The translations under genes were made by a program, and so were the position numbers. Below, one piece after another: positions 1 through 9,668 of a stretch of 64,000 nucleotides of DNA (positions within the stretch are counted from its first letter, which is position 1; the number at the start of each line of letters is the position of its first letter). Below the pieces are notes generated by a model, which saw nothing but the letters and a program-made list of their open reading frames with translations, ran no database searches and was not told the origin of the DNA. The stretch spans positions 310,001 through 374,000 of the forward strand of contig NZ_JAAGPI010000003.1 of the NCBI RefSeq assembly GCF_017104715.1, given 5' to 3'. The stretch comes from Burkholderia sp. Ac-20365 (lineage in GTDB: Bacteria > Pseudomonadota > Gammaproteobacteria > Burkholderiales > Burkholderiaceae).

Positions 1-43
1 TCCCGCGCTTCCCTATCCAGCTTGCCTTTTCGGGGATTCTGGA

Positions 44-67
44 TTGACAGAATTATTTCGGCTTACG
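44..67 (+). mobile_element. Right end of a Tn7-like transposon lying upstream of the window
   Basis: The sequence shows TTGACA (44-49), exactly 14 bases, then TACG (64-67). This is the reverse complement of the CGTA-N14-TGTCA pattern at the ends of the transposon at 58453-63094 and at 63361. The wider stretch, GATTCT then TTGACA then TTACG, closely resembles 63062-63094. Integrase coding sequence begins immediately after TACG, so this is probably the end of an element whose body lies to the left of the window. No target duplication could be confirmed. Confidence 0.65.
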
Positions 68-640
68 GCACCCGCGGCGCAGCGGCTGCGCTTCCTGCTC
101 GATTTCGGCTATGCGACCGGGCTGCGCGCCAGCGAGCTGGTTGGTGCCGCGCTTGGGCAGGCCGAAACGGACGCACGCGGCGAACACTGGTTACGGGTCA
201 CGGGTAAAGGCAAAAAGCTCGCGCGCGTCGCGCTGCCACCGCTCGCGTGGGATGCGCTCGCGCGTTATCTGGCCGAACGCGGATTGCCGGTTGTGCCGGT
301 GCGCTGGCATCCGGCAACCCCCATCATTGGCAGCCTCGAAATGGACAGCGGCGCGGCCATCAGCAGTGCGCGCCTGTGGATCGTGATGAGGGGGTTTTTC
401 CTGCTCGCGGCGAAGTCGATTGAGGCCGATCATGCGCCCCTGGCGGACAAGCTGCGGCGAGCCAGCCCGCACTGGATGCGGCACACCCACGCCACGCACG
501 CGCTGGGCAATGGTGCAGAACTGACCGCCGTCCGCGACAACCTTCGGCATGCATCAGTGTCGACCACGTCGATCTATCTGCATAGCGATGAGGTCAAACG
601 GGCACGCCAGTTCGCAGAGGCGTTCGCCGCGCGCAAATAG
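64..640 (+). pseudogene. Tyrosine recombinase, C-terminal catalytic half (5' truncated)
   Basis: This is the catalytic domain of a phage-type tyrosine integrase. The visible residues are Arg in GLRASELV, Lys in GKGKK, the HxxR box in HWMRH, His in LRHAS and the nucleophile Tyr in SIYLH, so the active site is complete. The open frame starts at a TTG at position 44, but its first residues are encoded by a transposon end, and native sequence begins at about TAPAAQRL. The N-terminal core-binding half is missing. A matching N-terminal piece lies at 63098-63360 on the same strand. It is probably inactive as it stands. The family assignment is strong; that the two pieces derive from the same type of gene is inference from remembered family sequences. 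Confidence 0.85.
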
Positions 641-732
641 CCAGCAAATGCCACTTCATACAATCCCGCCGACATCCTCGTGAACTACAGGTATCATTCC
701 CGATAAACATAAAAGAACCATAAAAACACGCT

Positions 733-2340
733 ATGACCGCCTCGGCTCAAATTGACACCACGAACTTGCTCACCATATTAGGCGTCGTCGCTGCAGTGTG
801 GGCCTTAATCTCCCCCACCAGCAAACTTCGACTGCGATTTTGTCTGGCGTGGGGAGATTGGCTAGTCGGCAGCACTGTGTTGCTCTTGGTCCATTATTTG
901 GTATTTGCGCCAGCCCTAGAAAGGTTAGGGCTCTACTACAGCCTCGGGCCGTGGAAATGGCAGATCGACAGTTCCAGCGCTGTCTACTTGCTCATGCTTT
1001 CCCTCGCTCTCTATTTTTTTTGGCGAACAAGATCCCCAAAATTGGTTCGAAGCAAAATCCACGTGTTTCACGAGTTGATTGAGAACCTTTATCTCACCAA
1101 GCGCTACGACGAACTAGTACTACTCGTCGAGCCACAACTCCCAAGGTTGATCCTGATGGCACAGCAACAGCCACTACTTGCCCGATGGATTGATCATCTT
1201 CAAGAACCCCAAACTAATCTAGCCGCATATCTGCTCGGAGAAAAACCTCGCGCCAAGTCGACCTGGCGGCAAACTTGCATCACCGCGCTAAAAACCGTGA
1301 AATCTTGGAGCATTGGACATGCCAAGGCCAACGCTCGGGCCCACGAGGTGCTGTTGAATTTGGTCTTATCCCCTGATCTCACAACCCATCTTGCCGTGGC
1401 CCATCCGTATTTCGGCCTTCAATTCCTGAGAACGGATGAGGCGATACGTTCTGAATTTATTAACAGCTACATCGATGCTTTGCTTGATACCCCAACAAGC
1501 CGTCTCTATGTAGAACTCAAAAACAATCAGAACCTGATGTCGGGAAGTCGCCTATTTATACCCGACAACAATCGCCTGTTGCGATTCTTCTTCTCCGATG
1601 CGGCCGCGGCGATAATGTACGGCCTTGATGAGGCAATTGGCGATGCAGTGCTTCGAAGACTGGACGAAGACCGCAGACTGGTTGGTCGGCTCAACGAGCC
1701 CCTTGGCTCATATTACGACTTCGGAAGGTTTCGTTGCCCGATCAACTCCGGCATAACGCTCTACGAGATCATGGTTCACGAAGGGATTCATCAGGGCCTG
1801 CAGGACCACATGTGGCTTCATTATTTCGGACACTTCGCTGAAAAAATATTAAAACAGATGGGCACACCACCTGATGACGATTCGTATCAGGAGTGGCCTA
1901 CACCCTTTCATTATCATTTATATCGTTTGGTCAGCATTGCCGCAGATTGGGCTGAACAATGCCAGCATATCGATAGCTCAGAGATTCCAGAACAAACGCG
2001 AGATATCAAGAATTTTGATCGATTCTACATCTCAAAAGAAGCCACCAAGTTGCTTGGATCATTGCTCCAAGACATCATCCCGAGCGAGAAGCTTTCCATG
2101 TCGTTCAAAACATATCTGCTAGACGTTGCTCTTCGCTGTCATATCAACCTTCAGGCAAATCGCCAGTTGATTGACATCGCATCGTCATTGAAGACCGCAG
2201 TGATCTCGGGTGCAAGCATGCCCACGAGAAGGTCCTATCGACTCCAGCTTCGAAATGTTTTCAACAATGTTGATCATAGAATGCGGCACGAGGCAGCGCA
2301 GTTCGAAGAAGCTTTGAATGCCTCGCTTGTCGATGCCTAA
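733..2340 (+). CDS. Membrane-anchored protein of unknown function (535 aa)
   Basis: I do not recognise the family. The N-terminal about 100 residues contain three hydrophobic segments (roughly residues 12-28, 44-65 and 80-96) and no cleavable signal peptide. The remaining about 430 residues form a soluble, mostly helical, probably cytoplasmic region with many Arg, Leu and His residues. Its lower GC and different codon usage set it apart from the GC-rich central cluster. It stands alone between the broken integrase and an IS110 remnant. The architecture of an N-terminal membrane anchor with a large cytosolic domain occurs in defence-island proteins, but no catalytic motif was found, so no function is proposed. 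Confidence 0.7.
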   Translation: MTASAQIDTTNLLTILGVVAAVWALISPTSKLRLRFCLAWGDWLVGSTVLLLVHYLVFAPALERLGLYYSLGPWKWQIDSSSAVYLLMLSLALYFFWRTRSPKLVRSKIHVFHELIENLYLTKRYDELVLLVEPQLPRLILMAQQQPLLARWIDHLQEPQTNLAAYLLGEKPRAKSTWRQTCITALKTVKSWSIGHAKANARAHEVLLNLVLSPDLTTHLAVAHPYFGLQFLRTDEAIRSEFINSYIDALLDTPTSRLYVELKNNQNLMSGSRLFIPDNNRLLRFFFSDAAAAIMYGLDEAIGDAVLRRLDEDRRLVGRLNEPLGSYYDFGRFRCPINSGITLYEIMVHEGIHQGLQDHMWLHYFGHFAEKILKQMGTPPDDDSYQEWPTPFHYHLYRLVSIAADWAEQCQHIDSSEIPEQTRDIKNFDRFYISKEATKLLGSLLQDIIPSEKLSMSFKTYLLDVALRCHINLQANRQLIDIASSLKTAVISGASMPTRRSYRLQLRNVFNNVDHRMRHEAAQFEEALNASLVDA

Positions 2341-2445
2341 GGTGCGAAAAACGGAGTCTGTGCATCAGCCTTGATCTGCGGCGTCGTGTACTGTTCAGGC
2401 AGTCCACCGAAATCGATCGCGCGATTTCTGCTGAGCGCCTCAGTT

Positions 2446-3192
2446 TCACGTCCACGATGCGCTGCTACCCGGATTAGCAAAGCGTCCGATGAAGCCGACC
2501 TCCAACAGGATGACCGTTGCCAGAGTCTGGCCAATCCCCGGAACCGTCGCCAGCAATGCGTGATCGGGGTTCTTTGCCACTCTTTCCTGAAGTCGCTTCT
2601 CAATGATCGCAATCTGGGCGCCGAGCGTCGTGATGGTCGCGACGTTTGCCTGAACCGCGAATACCGCGTCGTCGGGCAGTCCCATCTGGCTGACCGCCGC
2701 TTCGTCCAGTCGGCCGACCTGATTGCTCGTGATGCGCCGGCCGAACCGGCGGGCCGTGATGTTCTCGACCGCGAGGATGTGCGTGGTGCGACTACGTACG
2801 AGTTGCATGCGCTTGCGAGCCAGGTCGCGCAGGTTGCGCGCTTCAGGGGGCAGAATCGTTCCGGTGGGCAGGATTCCCAGTCGCAGCAGGTGGGCCAGAT
2901 AACGTGCGTCCGTTTCGTCACCGCTATGCTTGAGCCCCTCGTACTTTTTTATGGCCGTCGTGTGGGCCAGATGCACGGTGAAGCCTGCCGCCTGCAGACC
3001 ATCGACGAGCCAGTACCAGTTGTAGGTCGATTCCACTACGACGCCTGCCAGTTCCTCCTTCCACCCGGCGACAAACGTCACGATTTTCACCAGCTCGTTT
3101 GGGAAGCGTCTCTCCGCCACCACATGGTCGGATTCGTCAATCACGCTCACCACACTGTTGTTCGAATGCAGGTCGATGCCGCAATATTTCAT
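2446..3192 (-). pseudogene. IS110-family transposase, C-terminally truncated
   Basis: The N-terminal DEDD-type domain typical of IS110 transposases is clear, opening with CGIDLHSNNSVV and followed by the conserved DETDARYLAHLLR stretch. The start of the transposase_20 domain (ATVPGIGQTLA) is present, but the protein stops at 248 residues just after GRFANPG. Full-length members are about 340 residues and carry a C-terminal Ser nucleophile region, which is missing here. Another frame continues open to about 2337 with an unrelated-looking tail, suggesting a deletion or recombination junction near 2446-2460. It is probably inactive. Confidence 0.85.
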
Positions 3193-3360
3193 GATGGCTT
3201 CCGTTTCGGCAAAGTAGTCGGTGGACTTACTTTACCTCCGTCGTCCATTCGGATAACGAACGGAGGCCCGCTAGATGATTTTCATCTTTTTAGCGCGAGC
3301 TTTGGACATGTGGATCTGGCTTTCACATTGTATGTGGTGTTGTCGAGGCGACAACTGGGC

Positions 3361-4293
3361 TCATGTTAAATCACCGTTAATCGGGTCTATGTCCGGCCAG
3401 TTATTCGCGACTGGCGTCCCGCTTTCGATCGCGCGTACCTCAACGCTTGCTTGCGCGCCACGTTCGGCGCCGTATCGCAGAGCGATAACATGAGTGCCTG
3501 GCGAAAGACCATCCACCGATGTGAGGAACCCGCGGCCGACCTCCATGTCGTCCACGAACCACGCCAGATCTACCTCACGTGGGCCGCCGGGCCGCTCGGC
3601 GTCTGTGCAGGCTCCCTGCAAGATCACATGAGTCTTCGCGACGAGCCTCGCCCCGGGCGACGGCTGGATGATTGATGCTGAGGGACCGTGGCGCTGCAGC
3701 ATAAACGGGGCGGTGACGGCGTGTGCTGAGCGCAGTCCGTTACTATAAGTCGCCGCGATGAAGCAATCGTCGCCACCCGGCATTTCCGCTAGATCAAGCG
3801 CGATTTGTTTTTCGGGCGGGCCAAGATATACAACGCGAAACTGCCGCGGTCCCCATCGATATACAAGCGTCAGATGTGCGTCGTCAGAAGGCTTACTAAA
3901 CCGGAATCGAAGCGTTGGAGGCCTTGTGCGAACCACTCGCTTGCCCGGCCCTGTCATACTCAATTCGGCGGGTGATGGTATCTCCCTGCGCCATACGACT
4001 ATCTCCATGCGCCGAAGGCGCACAAACGCCGCGTCGGGGCGCAGCTCTATATACGCGAGAACACGGAAACGATGCGCATCGCCAGGTTGGCAACCTTGGT
4101 CAGCCTTCACTTGCGCCAGTTCCCGGTGCAATATTGTCTCGTCGGAACCGAGCAGTTCGACGACGATCGGGCTTTCTTCAACCACGGGCCACGCGCGTAC
4201 ATGCTGCGTCGACCGACAGCGCTTCGGTGCAAACTGCCCTGCCCGGTCCAGCAATCCGCGAATGACTAGCACCTCCCGAGCTTTGCCTTCCAT
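3361..4293 (-). CDS. Ig-like domain protein, partner of the upstream metalloprotease
   Basis: This 310-aa protein has no signal peptide or membrane segment. Residues about 100-190 form a beta-rich region, and residues about 205-290 look like a bacterial Ig-like module: a SIIQPSPGARL start, a WFVDD core and SPGTHVIALRY near the end. It begins 9 bp after the stop of the 903-aa metalloprotease gene with a good AAGGAG site, so the two are co-transcribed and probably translationally linked. It may be an adhesive or substrate-binding partner of that protease. The Ig-like call is from pattern only, and the N-terminal 100 residues are unassigned. Confidence 0.6.
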   Translation of the reverse strand: MEGKAREVLVIRGLLDRAGQFAPKRCRSTQHVRAWPVVEESPIVVELLGSDETILHRELAQVKADQGCQPGDAHRFRVLAYIELRPDAAFVRLRRMEIVVWRREIPSPAELSMTGPGKRVVRTRPPTLRFRFSKPSDDAHLTLVYRWGPRQFRVVYLGPPEKQIALDLAEMPGGDDCFIAATYSNGLRSAHAVTAPFMLQRHGPSASIIQPSPGARLVAKTHVILQGACTDAERPGGPREVDLAWFVDDMEVGRGFLTSVDGLSPGTHVIALRYGAERGAQASVEVRAIESGTPVANNWPDIDPINGDLT

Positions 4294-4302
4294 AGTCGCT
4301 CC

Positions 4303-7014
4303 TTAACTGCCAATCTCCGTCCATAACCGATCCCAACGTACCGGCATCGGCCAGGTGTTATTTGGCGTTCCGCAATAGGTCATGACGTCGAAGACACCCG
4401 TGCCAACAAGTGTCAGGGCTACGTTTCGGGTGACATCGAACGGCACATCGGTCAGTTGAGCATTATTGGGCCAAACGCTCGGCGCGTCGCCGCCTTGCGC
4501 TTGTTGACCATTGCCGCACAATACGCCGACGTGTCTTTGGTTCAGGCAGTGCGACAACTCGTGAGCCGCATAGGGTCCATCAGCTGGCGGGGTGAAACAC
4601 ACATTGCTCGGAATGTCTACTGCCTTGCCTTGAAAGAATGCACCGGGAATCAGTACCCAGATGGCCCCATCGTCATCTGGACAGTCGGAGCCCAGCCATT
4701 CGGTCAACGCTTCCCAAGTCGAGCAATTGTGCTGATCGTCGAAATCGTCTAGCAGGCTGTCTCGATCGGCGACTCCTGCACCGCCTGGGTTCAGGACACC
4801 AGCGCCGGCTAGGGGCGCGATATTTGCCGTTGGTGTAGGCAGTAAGGGTATGGCATTTGTCAAGGTCGAGACGCATACGGCGTCACTGGGCACGCTGCCG
4901 TTCCAGCGGACGCGTATGTAGCGAAACTGTAGGACACGTCTTTTTTCAAATGTGAACGCGCTACTGCTAAACGTCGCAAGACCGTCAAAACCAGCAAAGC
5001 CAACCAGCGATCCAAAGCCAGACGTGCGGACCTCGACTTCGAAGATTACGGTCTGGGTGCAATACATCGGGGGCAAGATGAAGTTCAGTGTGTCATCTGT
5101 GTTGTTGCGCTGCGGGTTCGCCACGACGGTAATAGAAGCGCCAGGCGTGGGCGCCATTGGAAGACTGCCGTTAGCTGCGTCGATCCATCCAGAAAGAATT
5201 CCGTCGTGCCGGATGCGAATTCGTCCTTTTACATTCGCCACGGCGTTGCTTCCGAATCCTGAAAGGCCGTGTCGAACCATTACTCGGACGACAGTCGCCT
5301 TTCCGTCGACCAACCGCACGGCCGCATTGGATGTCTGGATACTTTGAGTTACTTCGATCCCGCTGATGATGAGCCGCGGTCGTTTTGAAGCGGCAATCGT
5401 GAGATCACGCGTTACAGTCCCGCACGGGCCCGCAGCGGTCAAACGATAAACGCAGTTGACGGCGAACGTATGTGTGAAAGGACCAATAAGGCGACTAGAA
5501 ACGGTAGGGTCGGTCAACAAGGTCGAACCGCCAAAGTCAGGACCTGTCGCGGATATACGCTCAACCCTTAAATGGTCCGCGTTACGCACCGTCCACGCGA
5601 GCGTCACGACTTCGCCTGGTTCAACGGCAACGGTTGACGCGCCATTGACCGTGAAAGATTCAATGATTGCAGACCCGGCGTGGAGGTGATTGACTCCGAT
5701 GTCGGGCGGACACTCGCCGAACGGCTTCACGAGTTCTATTTCGCCGAACAGAGCAGCACAGGTGAAACGCCGGATATCGTCCGCAAGCGCATTCTGATGG
5801 GCGGCCCAATTGTTATATGCCGCGACATACGCCGCGTCTCCGAATCCTATCGCTCCTGAAACAACACCCGCCGGCAACGCCACGGTAATGGTTCTGTCGG
5901 TCCAGCGCAATGAGCGCACGCCCACCGCGTGACAACCGTCGGCAAATGGAAGCAACAGCACGGCAGATGCATGGAACTTAGAAAATCCCATCCCTCTGAC
6001 GACTAATCTATCTCCGGCGCAAGCACCCGAAGTTTCAATCGACGTGATGCCGTCGATCCAGGTCACGCGAGTTGGTCGTGCTGGCGGCTGAATTGCCAAA
6101 CGAGCCTTGATTCGGGAAAGCACTTCGCGCACGCAGGCGAGGTGGTCGAGCCAGCCGGGAGGGAAGTACTCGGTGGGATCGTGCCACCACGGGAACGGTG
6201 GATCGAGTTGCTCCGGGTCCCAGTCCTTGCGCCCCTTTAGACGAGCGATGATCTGCTCGATCGGATTGAGGCCGGGCAGGTCAATCTGGGGTACGCTAGG
6301 CAAGTCGGGCGTCGTCAAACTAGGTATGTCGGGCACCTCCGGCGGCACAGATAGCGAAAGTGTGTGCATAACGCTCGGCAACCTGACCGAGAGCCGATTG
6401 GACTCGACCAATTGCTTTAATTCGTCGAGCAGCGCGCTCGACCCGCCTTCGCGATATGCGCGGGAAAGGGTGACGATTGGCTGTGCTGACCGCAACAGGA
6501 CAACGAGCGCATCGAATGCAGTGCTTTGACACACCGCGCCGGCGGTTACGTGTGTCCTGGCAATGACCATTGCCAAGGCGGCAATACCCCTTTCGTCAAA
6601 CACCTCGTCTTCAACGCGTCTAAGCGCTTGTTGGTTTAACGCGGTCGAGACTAAGTTTCCATTACAGAGACAACCTTGTGCAGATTGAGTACCCAAAAAA
6701 TCTTCGCCGGCAAACAGATCGGATATGCCTCGCGCTGGGTAGGCCAGATGCATTATAGAGACGAGCTTCGTACGCAGCCTGTTACCGGCAAAGCTGTCAC
6801 CATCAACAACACTCTGCGCGAGTTTAGCCAAACTATCAAGGCTACGTAGTGGGTCTGTTATTACGGTCAATAACCGGTCAAGCGCCGTAAGTGCCGGGGG
6901 GCGAGCATTCGAGATTATCGCGCGGGCCGTTGACGAAACCGCGGCCCAGTTGACGACCTGTCCGATTGCGAAGGCCTTGGAAGTGGCGCCTCCTTGAATG
7001 CGGTGTTTTGGCAT
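4303..7014 (-). CDS. Metzincin-like zinc metalloprotease with TIG/Ig-like domains
   Basis: The ATG at 7014 is preferred because an AAAGGAA site sits just upstream; an in-frame GTG lies 18 bp earlier. The 903-aa product has an unassigned N-terminal region (1-210) and a Pro-rich linker (about 210-280). A probable IPT/TIG domain follows (about 325-410, with GDRLVVRGMGF) and then an Ig-like domain (about 455-545, with EPGEVVTLAWTV). The C-terminal region carries HELSHCLNQRH at about 818-828, an HExxHxxxxxH zinc site, and a Met-turn-like VMTYC at about 877-881. Together these indicate a metzincin-type peptidase. No signal peptide is evident. It is followed by an Ig-like protein gene in the same operon. 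Confidence 0.75.
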   Translation of the reverse strand: MPKHRIQGGATSKAFAIGQVVNWAAVSSTARAIISNARPPALTALDRLLTVITDPLRSLDSLAKLAQSVVDGDSFAGNRLRTKLVSIMHLAYPARGISDLFAGEDFLGTQSAQGCLCNGNLVSTALNQQALRRVEDEVFDERGIAALAMVIARTHVTAGAVCQSTAFDALVVLLRSAQPIVTLSRAYREGGSSALLDELKQLVESNRLSVRLPSVMHTLSLSVPPEVPDIPSLTTPDLPSVPQIDLPGLNPIEQIIARLKGRKDWDPEQLDPPFPWWHDPTEYFPPGWLDHLACVREVLSRIKARLAIQPPARPTRVTWIDGITSIETSGACAGDRLVVRGMGFSKFHASAVLLLPFADGCHAVGVRSLRWTDRTITVALPAGVVSGAIGFGDAAYVAAYNNWAAHQNALADDIRRFTCAALFGEIELVKPFGECPPDIGVNHLHAGSAIIESFTVNGASTVAVEPGEVVTLAWTVRNADHLRVERISATGPDFGGSTLLTDPTVSSRLIGPFTHTFAVNCVYRLTAAGPCGTVTRDLTIAASKRPRLIISGIEVTQSIQTSNAAVRLVDGKATVVRVMVRHGLSGFGSNAVANVKGRIRIRHDGILSGWIDAANGSLPMAPTPGASITVVANPQRNNTDDTLNFILPPMYCTQTVIFEVEVRTSGFGSLVGFAGFDGLATFSSSAFTFEKRRVLQFRYIRVRWNGSVPSDAVCVSTLTNAIPLLPTPTANIAPLAGAGVLNPGGAGVADRDSLLDDFDDQHNCSTWEALTEWLGSDCPDDDGAIWVLIPGAFFQGKAVDIPSNVCFTPPADGPYAAHELSHCLNQRHVGVLCGNGQQAQGGDAPSVWPNNAQLTDVPFDVTRNVALTLVGTGVFDVMTYCGTPNNTWPMPVRWDRLWTEIGS

Positions 7015-7521
7015 GAAGGCTATTCCTTTCACATTTTTTGAAGCCGTACCGACAACTGCGCTTCGAAATCGCAGTCGCCTATGTCAGGACCTGAGTTTCG
7101 TAGGTATAGGTCAAAAGCTTTCAATTGGGAAGGAGAAACGTTAAGAGATGGCTTTCTATGCTTCGATGCGGACCACCATCACATCGATCTAACCGGTGAA
7201 GAAGTACTCGCTATCTCACGGCATCCCGGCAAAGCCGATGAACCATGCCAGCTACTGTTACCAGAATCGCGGCTGTGTGCGGACCGACGCCAAATCCCTG
7301 GCGGAGCCGACGAGCATGCTAATCTGTGAGCTTTTCCAACATCGCGTCGCGAATTTGAGTTCGCGGTCCGGTGAACTGCGACAGCCCTATGGATTGGGAC
7401 CCGAATAGGCATCTATGCCAATGTGTTCCATACCGAATCGCCGCCTGAGGCCCTTCTTCGTCTCGATAAAATGGCCCTCTACGTCAACGCTCGTCGCCCT
7501 CGACGCAGTGCGCGCTTTAGG
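7015..7521 (+). other. Intergenic stretch, no supported gene
   Basis: Only short open frames occur here, such as an 82-codon one at 7081-7329, with no convincing ribosome site or family resemblance. The promoter of the leftward metalloprotease operon should lie just right of 7014, but I could not assign it. Confidence 0.4.
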
Positions 7522-7944
7522 CTAGAGACGTGTGAGTCTCGATGCTGAGAATTCGCCTTCTACCAACCATTCCAGCGCATAGACGTTCAGCAGTCGCACT
7601 GCTTCGGCGGCGAATTTCAATTGAGTCTTTCCGCGTAATTCTGGGGCATCTGCCTCGTCGAAGGGTAGATTCTGAACAAGACGTCGCTGCTTCCAACTAT
7701 GGAGGTCTTCTAAGTAGACCTGATTCACGAGCAGTGCGGGGCTCTCAGCGCGGCGCGATTTCATGCAGGAACGAGCGGCGAAATGCCAGGCGAGGGGCTT
7801 GTCGGTCGTAAAGAACGTGATCTGTTCGGCGAACTTTCTTGTCGAACGAACACTTTGGGCCGTACCCAATGATGTGCCGTGATATAGGAACTCGATTCGT
7901 TCATCATCGTTCATCTGCCGCTCCAGTAGGTCCGTCATTTGCAA
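7522..7944 (-). CDS. Small ADP-ribosyltransferase-like protein (tentative)
   Basis: This 140-aa protein contains YHGT (about residues 21-24) followed about 20 residues later by ITFFTTDKPLAWHFAA. This order of a HGT/YHGT motif, then a beta strand ending in FxT and an Ala-rich helix, is seen in minimal ART-fold proteins such as PARP-like, KptA-like and rifampin ART proteins. The C-terminal part ends in a short Glu-containing strand (ALEWLVEGEF) that could supply the third motif. No signal peptide is seen. It stands alone between the metalloprotease operon and an IS5-family element. The assignment rests on pattern only; a small toxin or regulatory protein without ART activity is equally possible. 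Confidence 0.35.
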   Translation of the reverse strand: MQMTDLLERQMNDDERIEFLYHGTSLGTAQSVRSTRKFAEQITFFTTDKPLAWHFAARSCMKSRRAESPALLVNQVYLEDLHSWKQRRLVQNLPFDEADAPELRGKTQLKFAAEAVRLLNVYALEWLVEGEFSASRLTRL

Positions 7945-8110
7945 CGGGAGGTGACCTCTTAGTTGAGGCCCCGATCGCCATTTCGTCTCAAAAGGATGCG
8001 CGAAGCATCCATGGGCGCGGGGCCTTTCAGCGGTCGTGAATTTCGTTCGCCACCCACTTCCTTATTCAACATAGCCGGTACTTGAGAGAGTTCAAGAGAA
8101 TTGTAACCGT

Positions 8111-8978
8111 CTAGAGCATGTTAGGAACTTCTGAGTACCGGTCCCTCGTGAACGAGCATAAGCATCGCGAAGACAACGAAATGAAGACCGGCAAGGGTTT
8201 CGGGTAGCCGTTCATAATCTCGCGCGAGGCGGCCGAATCGGTTGAGCCAGCCAAAGCTGCGCTCGACCACCCATCGCCGGGGAAGCAGTACAAAGCCCTT
8301 TTTTGCTTGCTGCACCTTGACCACCTGCAATTCAACGCCTGCATCGCGCGCGGCCTGTGCAGCTTCTTCATCCGTGTATCCCTGATCCGCAAATGCCACC
8401 TTGACGGTGTGTCCCGTGATTTCCTGAGCCTGACGCGCAAGCTCTGCCACCTGTGCGTGCTCCTGTTCATTGGCCGGTGTCACGTGCCCCGCCAGCAACT
8501 GCCCCGGGGCATCCACCGCGATGTGGACCTTGCTGCCGCGTTTTCGCTTATAACCGTCGTAGCCCCCGCGCGGTCCGCTCTTGCAGGTTGACTGCAAGGT
8601 ACGGCCATCCAGGATAACGGCGCTGGGTTGTCCTTGCCGCCCTTGCGCCACGCGTATTACCGAGCGCAGGTCGCAAACCATGTTCTCAAAGCAGCCGCCT
8701 GTAACCAGCGTTGGGTCTGCTGGTACACCAGTTCCCACGGCGGAAAGTCATTGGGCAGCATCCGCCAGGGCGCGCCGGCCCGCGCAATCCAGCGCAACGA
8801 ATTGAACATGTCGCGCAGCTCATACTTGCGCTGTGGCGCGCCGACGTCCATCAGCGTCAGATAGGGTGCCGCGAAGCTCCAATCTTCGTCCGATACATCA
8901 AGCGGGTAGCCTTTGCGGTTTGCTCCTTTCATACCGCCAGGATACCGGGTCCAACATAAAGTACCTATCACGCTCTAG
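8111..8978 (-). mobile_element. IS5-family insertion sequence (about 868 bp)
   Basis: Imperfect inverted repeats begin CTAGAGCATGTTAGGAACTT at the left end and, read inward from the right, CTAGAGCGTGATAGGTACTT. Both ends start with CTAG, which fits an IS427-like group preference for CTAG targets. The element contains a two-frame transposase gene on the minus strand. Confidence 0.8.
8121..8971 (-). CDS. IS5-family transposase made from two overlapping frames
   Basis: Two overlapping reading frames encode the protein. Frame A (8657-8971) carries the N-terminal DUF4096-like region (PLDVSDEDW, then the LNDMF-like LRDMFNSLRWIARAGAPWR). Frame B (8121-8738) carries the DDE catalytic region with ILDGRTLQSTCKSG, KVHIAVDAPGQLLAG, the second Asp in VAFADQGYTDE and the final WVVERSFGWLNRFGRLARDYE containing the catalytic Glu. 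The 82-bp overlap fits the programmed frameshift used by this IS group. Both halves look intact, so the element may be active. Confidence 0.8.
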
Positions 8979-9082
8979 GCGGCCTGCGCAAAAACCCTAG
9001 GTTTTTAACGCTCCCCTTTTCAAACGATACGAGGCGTGTGAAAGAATGCCAGGATTTGTTGGTCACGTATGGCGCGAAGCAT

Positions 9083-9165
9083 TAGAGCGTGTCACGAACT
9101 TCTGAATATCGGTGCCGCATGAGCAGGCATAAACATCGCTACGACAGCGAAATGAAGGCCCACAA
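9083..9165. mobile_element. Decayed end of a second IS5-family copy
   Basis: The sequence from TAGAGCGTGTCACGAACTTCTG onward resembles the left end of the IS at 8111 (TAGAGCATGTTAGGAACTTCTG). The resemblance extends through codons for a degraded transposase C terminus (LHFAVVAMFMPAH against LHFVVFAMLMLVH). Similarity fades after about 9165, so only about 80 bp of one end remains. Confidence 0.7.
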
Positions 9166-9668
9166 TATGCGTTACGCCGGATTGCGCGGGCGGTTGCGCC
9201 CGATGGTGCCCAGTGACTTTTTGCAGTGGCAAGCGATGGCTAACGAAAATACGATATCGCACATGCATCGCAGACGCACACCGTGTTGCCCGGCTCATCA
9301 TGCAATGCGTGCGGGCGTTCCGATAAAAAAGCGGCGTCATGCACAAATTCACAACAGCAGGCTGGCTTCCCACTGCCCCCGAACAGGCGGTGGGACCACT
9401 GCTCTCATAGTGACAGGGAGGTACTTGACTACGCCTGAGCTGCCGGGCGCCCCGTTTTCGATCGTAACGATATGAGCCAGTGCTCTCTTCCAGGCGGTCC
9501 GCCCAGTCGGATTCCGCGAGGGAAACACGATGACATATCAGCCCCGGGCGGTACGCAGACTTCCGTTGGCAGATCCCGAACGCCACCTTCGACAACCCGC
9601 GCCTATCAATGCAGCGCATGACACGCCGGCTCCCCTGAGGAGCCTGATGCACGCGCTGGCCTCAGTAC
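9166..9668. other. Gene-free stretch after the IS remnant
   Basis: I see no convincing gene. The open frame across 9092-9652 on the minus strand is composed of the IS remnant plus non-coding-looking sequence. The region is probably degraded insertion debris. Confidence 0.4.

Noticed and set aside
44..67. Genuine start of the integrase gene at position 44
   Set aside because: The first codons coincide with the transposon end, so the start is fortuitous.
7081..7329. 82-codon gene divergent from the metalloprotease
   Set aside because: No ribosome site and no recognisable domain.
9092..9652. 186-codon minus-strand gene
   Set aside because: Its 3' part is an IS remnant and the rest looks non-coding.
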